From NCBI RefSeq assembly GCF_014650895.1, contig NZ_BMVV01000003.1, positions 1 to 64,000 on the forward strand: a stretch of 64,000 bases of DNA, in the 5' to 3' direction. A program made the translations under genes and the position numbers. Under the pieces are notes generated by a model. The model was not told the DNA's origin and ran no database searches. It saw nothing but the letters and a program-made list of their open reading frames with translations. Shown here piece by piece: positions 23,399 to 32,397 of this stretch. The stretch comes from Streptomyces omiyaensis (GTDB taxonomy: Bacteria; Actinomycetota; Actinomycetes; Streptomycetales; Streptomycetaceae). The first letter of the stretch is position 1, and each line of letters begins with the position of its first letter.

Positions 23399-26044
23399 CT
23401 ACAGCGCCTCCCGCCGGGTGAGCCAGTTGAAGCAGATCCAGCCCGGCAGGACCGGCAGCCACAGGGTCATCAGCCGGTAGAGGAGGACCGCCGGGGTGGC
23501 GACCTCGATCGGCAGGCCCACCGCGAGGAGGCCGCCGATGAGCGCGCCCTCGACCGCGCCGACGCCACCGGGCGTGGGGGCCGCCGAGCCGAGCGCGTTG
23601 CCCGCGAGGAAGACCACGGCCACGCTCGCGTAGCTGATCGTCGCCTCGCCGTGCGCGAAGGCGCGGATCGAGGCGTCCAGGCAGAGGACGAACGCCCCCG
23701 TCAGCAGCAGCATGCCGCCGATGCCGGTCACCAGCTTCATCGGCCGCTGGAGCACGTCCAGCATGCGCGGCACCACCCCCGCGAAGAGGGAGCGCAGCCG
23801 GGTGGCGACGAACTTCCGCATGAACGGGATCGCCGTCATCACCAGGACCAGCACCGCCACCGTCAGCAGGCCCGCGATGACCGTCCTCGACGGCGTGAAG
23901 GACTGCGACTTCTCGGTGCCCGTCAGATAGCCGAAGGAGAGCAGCAGCAGGATGTGCGCCCCGAGACCGAAGAGCTGCGAGGCGCCGACGCTCGCCACCG
24001 CGAGTCCCGGCCGCACTCCCGCCCGCTGGAGGAAGCGGGTGTTCAGGGCCACGCCGCCGACCGCCGCCGGGGCGACGATCTTCACGAACGACCCGGCGAC
24101 CTGCGCCACCACCGTCCGCCAGAAGCCGACCCGCTCCGGCACGAAGCCGAGCAGGCTCATCGCCGCCGCCAGATAGCTCAGCGCGGAGAAGAAGACCGCC
24201 GCCGCCACCCACCGCCAGTCCGCCTCCGCGACCGTGGACAGCGGGGTCCGCGCGATCTGCGAGAGCAGGAAGTACGCGGCGACCGCGCCCGCGATCAGCG
24301 AGAGCAGCGTCTTCGGCTTGATCCGCTCCAGCCGCACCGGCTCCACCGGCGCCTGCGGACGGATTAGCAGCACCTGCCGGCGGATCTGGGCCAGCAGGTC
24401 CTCCTCGCGGGCCTCGTCCAGGGCCTCGTCGAGCGCCCGCTTCTCCGCCTTCTTGTCCGCCCGCTTCTCGGCCTTCTCGGCCCGGGGGTCGGCGCCGGGC
24501 GCCGGCAGCCCCGCGTGCGCGGCCGCCTTGGCCCGCTCGCGCTCCCGCTTCGCCTCCTCGGAGGCCGCGAGGACCGCCTCCCGCTCCCGCTGCGAGCGCT
24601 CGCGCGCCAGCTTCCGCAGGGTGGCGCGGGTCGAGCGGCTCAGCGCGATCGGCTGGAGCAGCGGCAGACAGTCGGCCACCGCGTCCGGCCCCAGCACGTC
24701 CACGGCCGCCGCCACCGTCCGCTCCGCCCCGACCCGCAGGCCGAGCGTGGTCAGGAACTGGGCGATGTCCATCCGGAGCACCAGGTCGCCGGCCGCGATC
24801 TCGCCGCCGCGCAGATCGGTCAGGAAGACCCTGCCGGAACGATCCACCAGGATCGCGTCCCCCGACAGCCTGCGGTGCGCGATCCGGCGCGACTGGAGCG
24901 CCTTCACCTGCCGCCACGCGCCGCGCACCAGCTCGTCGGTGATCTCGGAGTCGTCCAGCGTGTCCAGGCTCCGCCCGCCGATGTGCTCGTAGACGAGCAT
25001 CACCGCGTCGGGTCCCAGCTCCGAGGTCGCGATCAGCTTCGGCGCGTTCGCCCCGGCCGCGATCGCCGCGTAGGCGAGCAGGGCCTCCTGCTCCAGCGCC
25101 TGCCGGAGCGAGACGATCGACCGGCGGGTGGTCACCGTCCGCAGGGTGATGCGCCGCCACAGCCGGTAGAAGAAGCCGTGCGCCTGCTGTTCCCGGTCGA
25201 CGACGGTGACGTCCAGCGGGGGCCCGGACTCCAGGGTCACCAGGTACCGGCGGCCCCGGTCGCCGCTCTCCGCGGTCTCCGGCACCTCCTCCGCGCGCAG
25301 CGCCGTCACCGGCCGGAAGCCGACCCGGCGCAGTCCGGCGAGGAGGGTCTGGCCGGTCGGCCGCACGTTCGGGGAGCCGACGGCGTAGAGCGTGCCGTAC
25401 GCCACCGTCCAGCCGATCAGCACGGTCAGGATGATCGAGAAGGCGGTGGTGTAGCCGGCCACCAGCATGGTGAAGGCGTCGAGCAGCAGCACCGTCCAGA
25501 GCGAGAACCGCCAGCGCGGTCTTCGCGCCATGCCGACGGCCGTCATGTACGCGATCACCGGCGCGAGGTAGTTGTGCACCGGGTCGGTCAGCCCGCCGCC
25601 GCTCGCCGGCTGGGTCAGCGCGTCCTGGATGGTGTCCGGGGCCGCCTTCGCCACCCACAGGTCGATCGCCAGGGTGACGCCGTGCGCGAGCACGGCCGCC
25701 AGCACGCCGTCGGCGATCCGCAGGCCGTCCCGCTTCACCAGCCGTTCGATCGCGAAGGCGACCGGCAGGACCAGGATCGCGATCGACGAGACCAGCCCGG
25801 CGATCTTGACGAAGACGTCGGGGGCGCCGACGGCCCCCTTGTTGATGTCGTCCTCCAGGCCCGAGGTGGTGCCGTGGGCGACGGCGGCGATGGCGAGGAC
25901 GACGGCGATGGCCAGCACGCCGGCCAGGAGACGCATCAGGTCGGAGGGCCGGTGCACGCGGGCGGCGAGCAGCGGTTCGTCGCCGGAGACCCGTTCGGGC
26001 ATGTCGGGCCGAGCCTCACCTGGAGGCTGTGTGTCCTGACCCAT
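23399..26044 (-). CDS. LPG-synthase-type (UPF0104) membrane protein with internal kinase-like domain
   Basis: About 881 residues. Residues 40-250 hold a first set of membrane helices. A cytoplasmic middle (about 270-500) looks like a protein-kinase/APH fold: ALLAYAAIAAGANAPKLIAT, VMLVYEHIGGRSLDTL, RRLSGDAILVDRSGRVFLTDLRGG. A charged, coiled-coil-like region (about 500-560) follows. The last 320 residues are the flippase-like domain of lysylphosphatidylglycerol synthases (GGVALNTRFLQRAGV, TPGGVGAVEGALIGGL). The synthase catalytic domain of MprF is absent, so a lipid transport or sensing role is more likely. Start is ATG 26044 or the GTG just before it. Confidence 0.85.
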   Translation of the reverse strand: MGQDTQPPGEARPDMPERVSGDEPLLAARVHRPSDLMRLLAGVLAIAVVLAIAAVAHGTTSGLEDDINKGAVGAPDVFVKIAGLVSSIAILVLPVAFAIERLVKRDGLRIADGVLAAVLAHGVTLAIDLWVAKAAPDTIQDALTQPASGGGLTDPVHNYLAPVIAYMTAVGMARRPRWRFSLWTVLLLDAFTMLVAGYTTAFSIILTVLIGWTVAYGTLYAVGSPNVRPTGQTLLAGLRRVGFRPVTALRAEEVPETAESGDRGRRYLVTLESGPPLDVTVVDREQQAHGFFYRLWRRITLRTVTTRRSIVSLRQALEQEALLAYAAIAAGANAPKLIATSELGPDAVMLVYEHIGGRSLDTLDDSEITDELVRGAWRQVKALQSRRIAHRRLSGDAILVDRSGRVFLTDLRGGEIAAGDLVLRMDIAQFLTTLGLRVGAERTVAAAVDVLGPDAVADCLPLLQPIALSRSTRATLRKLARERSQREREAVLAASEEAKRERERAKAAAHAGLPAPGADPRAEKAEKRADKKAEKRALDEALDEAREEDLLAQIRRQVLLIRPQAPVEPVRLERIKPKTLLSLIAGAVAAYFLLSQIARTPLSTVAEADWRWVAAAVFFSALSYLAAAMSLLGFVPERVGFWRTVVAQVAGSFVKIVAPAAVGGVALNTRFLQRAGVRPGLAVASVGASQLFGLGAHILLLLSFGYLTGTEKSQSFTPSRTVIAGLLTVAVLVLVMTAIPFMRKFVATRLRSLFAGVVPRMLDVLQRPMKLVTGIGGMLLLTGAFVLCLDASIRAFAHGEATISYASVAVVFLAGNALGSAAPTPGGVGAVEGALIGGLLAVGLPIEVATPAVLLYRLMTLWLPVLPGWICFNWLTRREAL

Positions 26045-26182
26045 CACCCTGTCCGTCCCTGCGTGTTCCGCCGCTTGCGTCTGCCGCTGTCGATCTCGTA
26101 TCACCAGTCACCGCCCGCACGATGGTGGCACGAAGAACCGCCGGGCGGAGGCATCAGGGCCATGTCGGTGGGGTGAGGCAGG

Positions 26183-26614
26183 ATGAGTCGGATGAGCCTG
26201 GAGGGACCTGTGGGACAGACCGGAGCGAGCGGAGCGGAAGACTCCGCCACGGCGGGCGAGCTGCCGCCGTACGCGGAGGCGGTCCTCGACGTCGCCGACC
26301 GCATCCCCCCGGGCCGGGTGATGACCTACGGCGACGTCGCCGAATGGCTCGGCGAGGGCGGCCCCCGCCAGGTCGGCCGGGCGATGGCGCTCTACGGCGG
26401 ATCCGCCCCGTGGTGGCGGGTCGTCCGCTCGGACGGCACCCTGCTCCCCGGGCACGAGCTGCGCGCCCTCGGCCACTACCGGGACGAGGGCACCCCGCTG
26501 CGCGAGCGCGGCCCGGCCGCCGAGGGGCACGTGCCGAGGATCGACATGCGCCGGGCCCGCTGGGACGGCGTGGACCCCGGGGACGCCGGCGGCCGGGGCG
26601 ACGCGCCGGAATGA
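26183..26614 (+). CDS. alkyltransferase-like protein (ATL), MGMT family
   Basis: 143 residues. The core resembles the DNA-binding half of O6-methylguanine methyltransferases: VLDVADRIPPGRVMTYGDVAEWLG and GRAMALYGG. The methyl-acceptor Cys of PCHRV is replaced by Trp in APWWRVVRSDG, the hallmark of ATL proteins, which bind alkylated bases and hand them to nucleotide excision repair. The start may be ATG 26183 or GTG 26210 (GGAGGG upstream). It corresponds to Rv3204, and sits directly before the AdnAB repair genes. Confidence 0.88.
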   Translation: MSRMSLEGPVGQTGASGAEDSATAGELPPYAEAVLDVADRIPPGRVMTYGDVAEWLGEGGPRQVGRAMALYGGSAPWWRVVRSDGTLLPGHELRALGHYRDEGTPLRERGPAAEGHVPRIDMRRARWDGVDPGDAGGRGDAPE

Positions 26615-26940
26615 GCCGCCCGCCGGGCGGCCGGTGCCGGGCGTGCGGGATCTCACACGCGGCCCCGGCCGGGCCGTTGCCGCCCCGGCCGGGGCCGCGG
26701 GCGCGTCCGTCCGGTCCGGGAGACCGGGGCCCGCGGCCGCCCGGTTTCGCGTAACGTCGGCGGGCGTGCCGCGCACGGCGCCGGACGGGGCCGGGGCGCG
26801 GACGGCGGTACGGACACGGGCATGCGCGCGGGCACGCGCGCGTGCCGGGACCCGTGCCCCGCTCCGCGCGCGCGTCACCCCGCCACCCCTGTCGTCACCA
26901 GCACGGGCACCACATCACGACCGACCAGGACGCCAACCAC
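26615..26940 (+). other. intergenic region upstream of adnA
   Basis: 326 bp of very GC-rich DNA. A TAACGT box at 26752-26757 could be a -10 element for adnA, giving a leader of about 175 nt. In-frame starts for adnA exist at 26842 but the residues they add look non-conserved. Nothing else recognised. Confidence 0.4.
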
Positions 26941-29900
26941 GTGAGCTCCTCCTCCACCACCCGGCCGACGCCGCCGCACCAGGGACAGCCGTACCCGGGC
27001 GCGGGACGGCAGCGGACCCCCGGCGCGTACCGGCTGGTGCGCACGGCTCCGGCCCCGGTGGATCCCCCTCAGCTGGACGCAGCCCAGCGGGCGGTGGTTG
27101 AGCACGACCGGGGACCGCTCCTCGTCCTCGCCGGACCCGGCACCGGCAAGACGACGACGCTGGTGGAGGCGGTCGCCGCCCGCATGGAGCGCGGCACCGA
27201 CCCCGAGCGGATCCTCGTCCTCACCTTCAGCCGCAAGGCCGCCGTCGAGCTCCGCGACCGGATGGCGACCCGGCTCGGCGGACGCCGCCCGCCCCAGGCC
27301 ACCACCTTCCACTCGTACTGCTACGCCCTGATCCGGGCCCACCAGGACGCCGAACTCTTCGCCGAACCGCTCCGGCTGCTCTCCGGGCCCGAGCAGGACC
27401 TCGCCGTCCGCGAACTCCTCGCCGGCCAGATCGACCTCGAACGGACCGGGATCGGCGGCGTCCGCTGGCCCGACGAGCTCCGCGCCTGCCTCACCACCCG
27501 AGGCTTCGCCGACGAGGTCCGCGCCGTCCTCGCCCGCTCCCGCGAACTCGGCCTCGGCCCCGACGCGCTCCGCCGGTTCGCCGAGCGGGTCGGCCGCCCC
27601 GACTGGAAGGCCGCCGCCGGCTTCCTCGCCGAGTACCTCGACGTCCTCGACCTCCAGGGCGTCCTCGACTACACGGAGCTGGTCCACCGGGCCGTCCTCC
27701 TCGCCGAGCGGGTCGCCCTCCCCGCGTACGACGTCGTCTACGTCGACGAGTACCAGGACACCGACCCCGCCCAGGTCCGGCTGCTCACCGCGCTCACCGG
27801 CGGCGGCCGGAACACCGTCGTGGCCTTCGGCGACCCCGACCAGTCGATCTACGCCTTCCGCGGCGCCGACGTGAACGGCATCCTCGACTTCCCCGACGCC
27901 TTCGGCGGCGCCCCCGTCCGCGTCCTCGGCACCTCCCGCCGGTCCGGCGCCGACCTCCTCGCGGCCACCCGGCAGCTCACCCGGCGCATGCCGATGACGC
28001 GGCTCCCCGCCGCCGCCGTCCGCGCCCACCGCGAGCTGACACCGGTGCGCGACGGGGGCCGGGCCGAGGCGTACACCTACCCGACCGCCTCCGCCGAGGC
28101 CGAGAACATCGCCGACCTGCTGCGCCGCGCCCACCTGGAGGACGGCGTCCCCTGGCACGCGATGGCCGTCCTCTCCCGCGCCGCCGCCCCGCTCCCCGCC
28201 CTCCGGCGCGCCCTCACCTCCGCCGGCGTCCCCGTGGAGACGGACGCGGCCGACACCCCGCTGCGGCACGAACCCGCCGTGGCCCCGCTGCTGCTGGCCC
28301 TGCGGGCGGTCGCCACCCAGGCCGCGCCCGCCCGCCCCTCCGCCGGGGACACCGCGTCCGTACCGGCGTCCGCGTCGGTACCGGTCTCCGCGTCGGTACC
28401 GGCGTCCGCGTCCGTACCGGTTTCCGCGTCCGAGCCGGAGTCGGAGTCCGGCTCCGCGCCGGAGTCCGCGTCCGCGCCGGAGTCCGGGTCCGAGCCGGAG
28501 TCCGGGTCCGAGCCGGAGTCGGAGTCCGGCCCCGCGCCGGAGTCCCCGCCCGCATCCGCACCGGAAGGCGCCGCGCAGGACGCTTCCGCGACCGGAGGCG
28601 CCGCGCAGGACGCGCCCGCCTGGCTCCCGGTCGAGACCGCCCTCGAACTCCTGGCCTCCCCCCTCGCCGGCGTCGACCCCGCGGACCTCCGCCGGCTCGG
28701 CCGCGCCCTGCGCGAGGAGCACCGCGCCGCCGGCGACAAGGTCCCGCCGCCCTCCGACGTCCTGCTCGCCCGCGCCCTCGCCGAGCCCGAGCGGCTCGCC
28801 GCGCACGACCCGGCGTACGCCCGCGGCGCCCAGCGCCTCGGCCGGCTCCTCGGCGAGGCCCGCGCGCTCCTCGCCGCGGGCGGCACCGCGGAGGAGGCGC
28901 TGTGGGTGCTGTGGAACGGCACGCCCTGGCCCGGCCGTCTGGAGCGCGCCGCCCTGCGCGGGGGCCCCGCCGGGCGGAACGCCGACCGCGACCTGGACGC
29001 CGTCTGCGCCCTCTTCGAGACCGCCGCCCGCGCCGAGGAGCGGCTCGGCGGACGCGGCGTGCTCAACTTCCTGGAGGAGCTCGACGCCCAGGACATCGCC
29101 GCCGACACCCTCACCCGCCGGCACACCCGCCCGGACGCCGTCCGCCTGATGACCGCCCACCGCTCCAAGGGCCTGGAGTGGAGCCTCGTCGTCGTCGCCG
29201 GCGTCCAGGAGGGCCTCTGGCCGGACCTGCGCCGCCGCGGCTCCCTCCTCGAAGCCGACCGCATCGGCCGCGACGGCCTCGCCGAACCCCTCACCGCGGG
29301 CGCCCTCCTCGCCGAGGAGCGCCGCCTCTTCTACGTGGCCGCGACCCGCGCCCGCGACCGGCTGGTCGTCACCGCCGTGAAGGCCCCGGCCGAGGACGGC
29401 GACCAGCCCTCCCGCTTCCTCGCCGAACTCGGAGTCGAGCCGAAGGAGGTGCCGGGCCGCCCCCGCCGCCCGCTCGCCGTCTCCGCGCTCGTCGCCGAAC
29501 TGCGCGCCACCACCGTCGACCCGGACGCCTCGCCCGCGCTGCGGGACGCCGCCGCCCGCCGGCTCGCCCGGCTGGCCGCCCTCGCCGACGAGGACGGGCA
29601 GCCGATGGTCCCGGCCGCCCACCCGGACCGCTGGTGGGGCCTGCACGAGCCGACCCGCTCCACCGTGCCGCTGCGCGAGCGCGACCGGCCCGTCGCGCTC
29701 TCCCCGAGCGCCCTGGAGAACCTCGCCGCCACCTGCTCCCTCCAGTGGTTCCTCGGCCGCGAGGTCAAGGCCGCCGAACCGGCCTCCGCCGCCCAGGGCT
29801 TCGGCAACGTCGTGCACGTGCTCGCCGACGAGGTCGCCTCCGGCCGCACCCCCGCCGACCTGGACGTCCTCATGGCCCGGCTCGACACCGTGTGGGACGC

Positions 29901-30492
29901 GCTCGCCTTCGACGCCCCCTGGAAGTCGGAGCAGGAGAAGGGCCACGCGCGCGTGGCCCTGGAACGCTTCCTCAGCTGGCACGTCATGGACCGGGGCGGC
30001 CGCACCCCCGCCGCCTCCGAGCACGGCTTCGACGTCACCCTGGACGCGGGGGAGTACCAGGTCCGCATCCGCGGCTCCATGGACCGCGTCGAGACCGACG
30101 CGGAGGGCCGCGCCTACGTCGTCGACTTCAAGACCGGCAAGTCGGCCCCCACCCGGGACGAGGTCGCCCACCACCCCCAGCTCGCCGTCTACCAGCTCGC
30201 CGTCCGCGAGGGGGCCCTCGACGAGGTCCTCGGCGGGCGCCGCCCCGAACCCGGCGGCGCCGAGCTCGTCCAGCTGCGCCAGGCCGCGCCCGCGAAGGAG
30301 GGCGGCGAGGCCCTGCCCAAGGTGCAGGCCCAGCGGCCGCCGGAGGGGGAGTGGGTCGGGGACCTGCTCGCCACCGCCGCCGGCCGGGTCCTCGACGAGC
30401 GCTTCACGCCGACGACCGGGCAGCACTGCGCGACCTGCTCCTTCCGCGCCGCGTGCAGCGCCCGGCCCGAGGGCCGCCAGGTCGTCGACTGA
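26941..30492 (+). CDS. adnA: AdnA: UvrD-type helicase-nuclease subunit
   Basis: About 1,183 residues from GTG 26941. The SF1A motor has Walker A LAGPGTGKTTT, Walker B VYVDEYQDTDPAQ, GDPDQSIYAFRGAD, TAHRSKGLEWSLV and FYVAATRARDRL. A C-terminal RecB-type nuclease has DRVETDAEGRAYVVDFKTGK, with a Fe-S-type Cys set: one Cys in AATCSLQWFLG plus CATCSFRAAC near the end. AdnA and AdnB form a heterodimeric motor-nuclease that resects double-strand breaks; the locus is reported essential in Streptomyces. A Ser/Pro/Glu repeat insertion splits the motor (see separate entry). The exact start is uncertain. A/B naming follows gene order in mycobacteria. Confidence 0.88.
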   Translation: MSSSSTTRPTPPHQGQPYPGAGRQRTPGAYRLVRTAPAPVDPPQLDAAQRAVVEHDRGPLLVLAGPGTGKTTTLVEAVAARMERGTDPERILVLTFSRKAAVELRDRMATRLGGRRPPQATTFHSYCYALIRAHQDAELFAEPLRLLSGPEQDLAVRELLAGQIDLERTGIGGVRWPDELRACLTTRGFADEVRAVLARSRELGLGPDALRRFAERVGRPDWKAAAGFLAEYLDVLDLQGVLDYTELVHRAVLLAERVALPAYDVVYVDEYQDTDPAQVRLLTALTGGGRNTVVAFGDPDQSIYAFRGADVNGILDFPDAFGGAPVRVLGTSRRSGADLLAATRQLTRRMPMTRLPAAAVRAHRELTPVRDGGRAEAYTYPTASAEAENIADLLRRAHLEDGVPWHAMAVLSRAAAPLPALRRALTSAGVPVETDAADTPLRHEPAVAPLLLALRAVATQAAPARPSAGDTASVPASASVPVSASVPASASVPVSASEPESESGSAPESASAPESGSEPESGSEPESESGPAPESPPASAPEGAAQDASATGGAAQDAPAWLPVETALELLASPLAGVDPADLRRLGRALREEHRAAGDKVPPPSDVLLARALAEPERLAAHDPAYARGAQRLGRLLGEARALLAAGGTAEEALWVLWNGTPWPGRLERAALRGGPAGRNADRDLDAVCALFETAARAEERLGGRGVLNFLEELDAQDIAADTLTRRHTRPDAVRLMTAHRSKGLEWSLVVVAGVQEGLWPDLRRRGSLLEADRIGRDGLAEPLTAGALLAEERRLFYVAATRARDRLVVTAVKAPAEDGDQPSRFLAELGVEPKEVPGRPRRPLAVSALVAELRATTVDPDASPALRDAAARRLARLAALADEDGQPMVPAAHPDRWWGLHEPTRSTVPLRERDRPVALSPSALENLAATCSLQWFLGREVKAAEPASAAQGFGNVVHVLADEVASGRTPADLDVLMARLDTVWDALAFDAPWKSEQEKGHARVALERFLSWHVMDRGGRTPAASEHGFDVTLDAGEYQVRIRGSMDRVETDAEGRAYVVDFKTGKSAPTRDEVAHHPQLAVYQLAVREGALDEVLGGRRPEPGGAELVQLRQAAPAKEGGEALPKVQAQRPPEGEWVGDLLATAAGRVLDERFTPTTGQHCATCSFRAACSARPEGRQVVD
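28360..28548 (+). repeat. 18-bp tandem repeats inside adnA encoding hexapeptides
   Basis: In-frame 18-bp units encode four VPASAS/VPVSAS hexapeptides, then EPESES, GSAPES, ASAPES and GSEPES variants. Together they form a disordered acidic insertion near the middle of the helicase, between motor motifs. Confidence 0.85.
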
Positions 30493-30689
30493 CCGGACGC
30501 CCGCCGGACATGCGGACGGGCGTCGGGCATCCGGTCGAGTGACGGGCATCACGTTCCCGCTTGCGCATCCTTTGGCACCCCTCGCCGGTCTCTGTTCGCG
30601 CGGCACCGCATAAGGTCGCCGTGAAGAAAACCTGTGAATATTCGCTTTCGAACACGTCGAAGCGCATCGAACACGCTGAGGAGTCGCGC

Positions 30690-31454
30690 ATGAGGGCCAA
30701 CCGGAAGCTCTGGGCCACCGCGACGGTCTGTCTGGCCGTCGTCATGGGTGTCACGGGCTGTGGCAAGGGCGACGACAAGCCCGCCGACCCCTTCGCGGGC
30801 CTCTCCGCCGACGCCATCGCCAAGAAGGCCCTCGAGACGACCAAGGGCGCCACCTCCGTCCACATGACGGGCTCGGGCACCGAGGACGGCAAGGAGACCT
30901 CGGTCGACGTCACCGTCGACGGCAAGGGCTCCTGCAAGGGCAGCATGGCCACCACCGGCGAGGGCAAGGCCGAGATGGTCGGCACCGGCGGCGACCTCTA
31001 CATCAAGGGCGACGACGCCTTCTGGACGGAGTCCACCGGCGGCGACGCCTCCGCCGAGGGCCCCGACTTCGGCAAGCTGCTCCAGGGCCGCTGGATGAAG
31101 TCCCCCGCCGAGGCCGCCGGGTCCGAGGACTCCGACAACTTCTGCGACCTGAAGACGATCTTCGCCGACATGGAGAAGGAGACCAAGACCACCGGTCTCA
31201 CCCGCGGCGACGACGCCGACGTCGACGGCACCGCGGCCGTCGTCCTCACCGGCAAGGAGGGCGCCGAGTCCACCACGCTCTACGTGGCCCGCGACTCCGC
31301 CAAGCCGTACGTCCTCCGCGTGGTCACCACCGGCGGCGACGAGCCCGGCACGGTCACGCTCAAGGACTACGACAAGCCGGTCACCGTCGAGGCTCCCCCG
31401 GCCGACCAGGTCATGGACATGGAGCAGCTCATGAAGGAAGCCCTCAAGGGCTGA
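30690..31454 (+). CDS. LppX/LprAFG-like lipoprotein
   Basis: 254 residues with signal and lipobox MGVTGC (Cys about 23). GAGGAG stands 6 nt before the ATG. The mature protein begins KGDDKPADPFAGLSADAIAKKALETT, followed by beta-rich segments SVHMTGSG, VDVTVDGKGSCKGSM, DLYIKGDDAFW and a C-terminal PYVLRVVTTGGDEPGTV. This is the half-barrel style of LppX/LprG lipid-binding lipoproteins. It lies between adnA and adnB with its own promoter region, next to a paralogue. A lipid or wall-related role outside the membrane is inferred. Confidence 0.82.
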   Translation: MRANRKLWATATVCLAVVMGVTGCGKGDDKPADPFAGLSADAIAKKALETTKGATSVHMTGSGTEDGKETSVDVTVDGKGSCKGSMATTGEGKAEMVGTGGDLYIKGDDAFWTESTGGDASAEGPDFGKLLQGRWMKSPAEAAGSEDSDNFCDLKTIFADMEKETKTTGLTRGDDADVDGTAAVVLTGKEGAESTTLYVARDSAKPYVLRVVTTGGDEPGTVTLKDYDKPVTVEAPPADQVMDMEQLMKEALKG

Positions 31455-31538
31455 TTTCCGGCGCCCCGGCGCCGAGTAGCGACCACGCGCGCGCGGGGCG
31501 ACCCTGGTTCCAGGGTCCGGGGGGACGAGGAGGCTCGC

Positions 31539-32339
31539 ATGCGGTCCCAGCCCAGCCACCGCAAGCTCCGCGCCGCGGCCGTCGTCTGCGCCGCCGTCGC
31601 CGTCGCGGGCCCCGCCCCGGCGGCGGCCTGGGCGGCGCCCGCGCCGGCCCCCGCCGCCCCCTCGCCGGACCCCTTCGACGGCCTCACTCCCAGTCAGATC
31701 GCCGACCGGTCCGTCGACGCCACCCGCTCCGCCGACTCCCTGCGCATGACCGGGAAGGTCGTCACCGAGGGACAGGAGCTCGACGTCGACTTCGCCGTCG
31801 ACGACCGGGGCGCCTGCGAGGGGCGCATCGGCGTCGACGACGGCTCCGCCGAACTCCGCAGGCTCGACGACGTCACCTACATGAAGGGCGACGAGGCCTT
31901 CTGGCGGACCTCCATGACCTCCCAGGGGGTGCCGGAGAACCAGATCGCGCCCGTCATCGAGCTCGTCAAGGGCCGCTGGCTCAAGATCGCCCCCGGGCAG
32001 GCCGGCAGCGCCGACCTCGGCGAGGTCTGCGACCTCGACTCCCTCCTCGACGGCCTCGGCGGCGACCGGGAGGACCGCGAGGGCCTCACCCGGGGACCCG
32101 ACCGCGAGGTCGACGGCACCCCCGTGGCCACCCTCGTGAAGGAGGAGACCGACGAGACCACCACCACCGTCTCCGTCGCCCAGGAGGGCAAGCCGTACAT
32201 CCGCCAGGTCGTCAGGACCGGCGGCGACGAACCCGGCACGATGACCCTCTCGGACTTCGACCGCCCGGTGGAGGTCACCGCCCCGCCGGCCGACGAGACC
32301 GTCGACCTCTCCCGCCTCGACCCCGGCGCCCCCGCCTGA
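31539..32339 (+). CDS. secreted LppX-like paralogue lacking a lipobox
   Basis: 266 residues, clearly paralogous to the previous gene: DPFDGLTPSQIADRSVDATR, SLRMTGKVVTEGQELDVDF, RGACEGRIG, VTYMKGDEAFW and GGDEPGTMTLSDFDRPV align with it. The N-terminus is a Sec-type signal (AAAVVCAAVAVAGPAPAAAWA) with no Cys, so the protein is probably released or stays soluble in the wall instead of being lipidated. The ATG has only GAGGAGG about 7 nt upstream. Tandem duplication followed by loss of lipidation is the simplest history. Confidence 0.8.
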   Translation: MRSQPSHRKLRAAAVVCAAVAVAGPAPAAAWAAPAPAPAAPSPDPFDGLTPSQIADRSVDATRSADSLRMTGKVVTEGQELDVDFAVDDRGACEGRIGVDDGSAELRRLDDVTYMKGDEAFWRTSMTSQGVPENQIAPVIELVKGRWLKIAPGQAGSADLGEVCDLDSLLDGLGGDREDREGLTRGPDREVDGTPVATLVKEETDETTTTVSVAQEGKPYIRQVVRTGGDEPGTMTLSDFDRPVEVTAPPADETVDLSRLDPGAPA

Positions 32340-32397
32340 GCCCGCGGGGCGGCCGTCCCGGAGGGGAATGTCCGCGCGTCCGGATAGCCTCTCCAGG

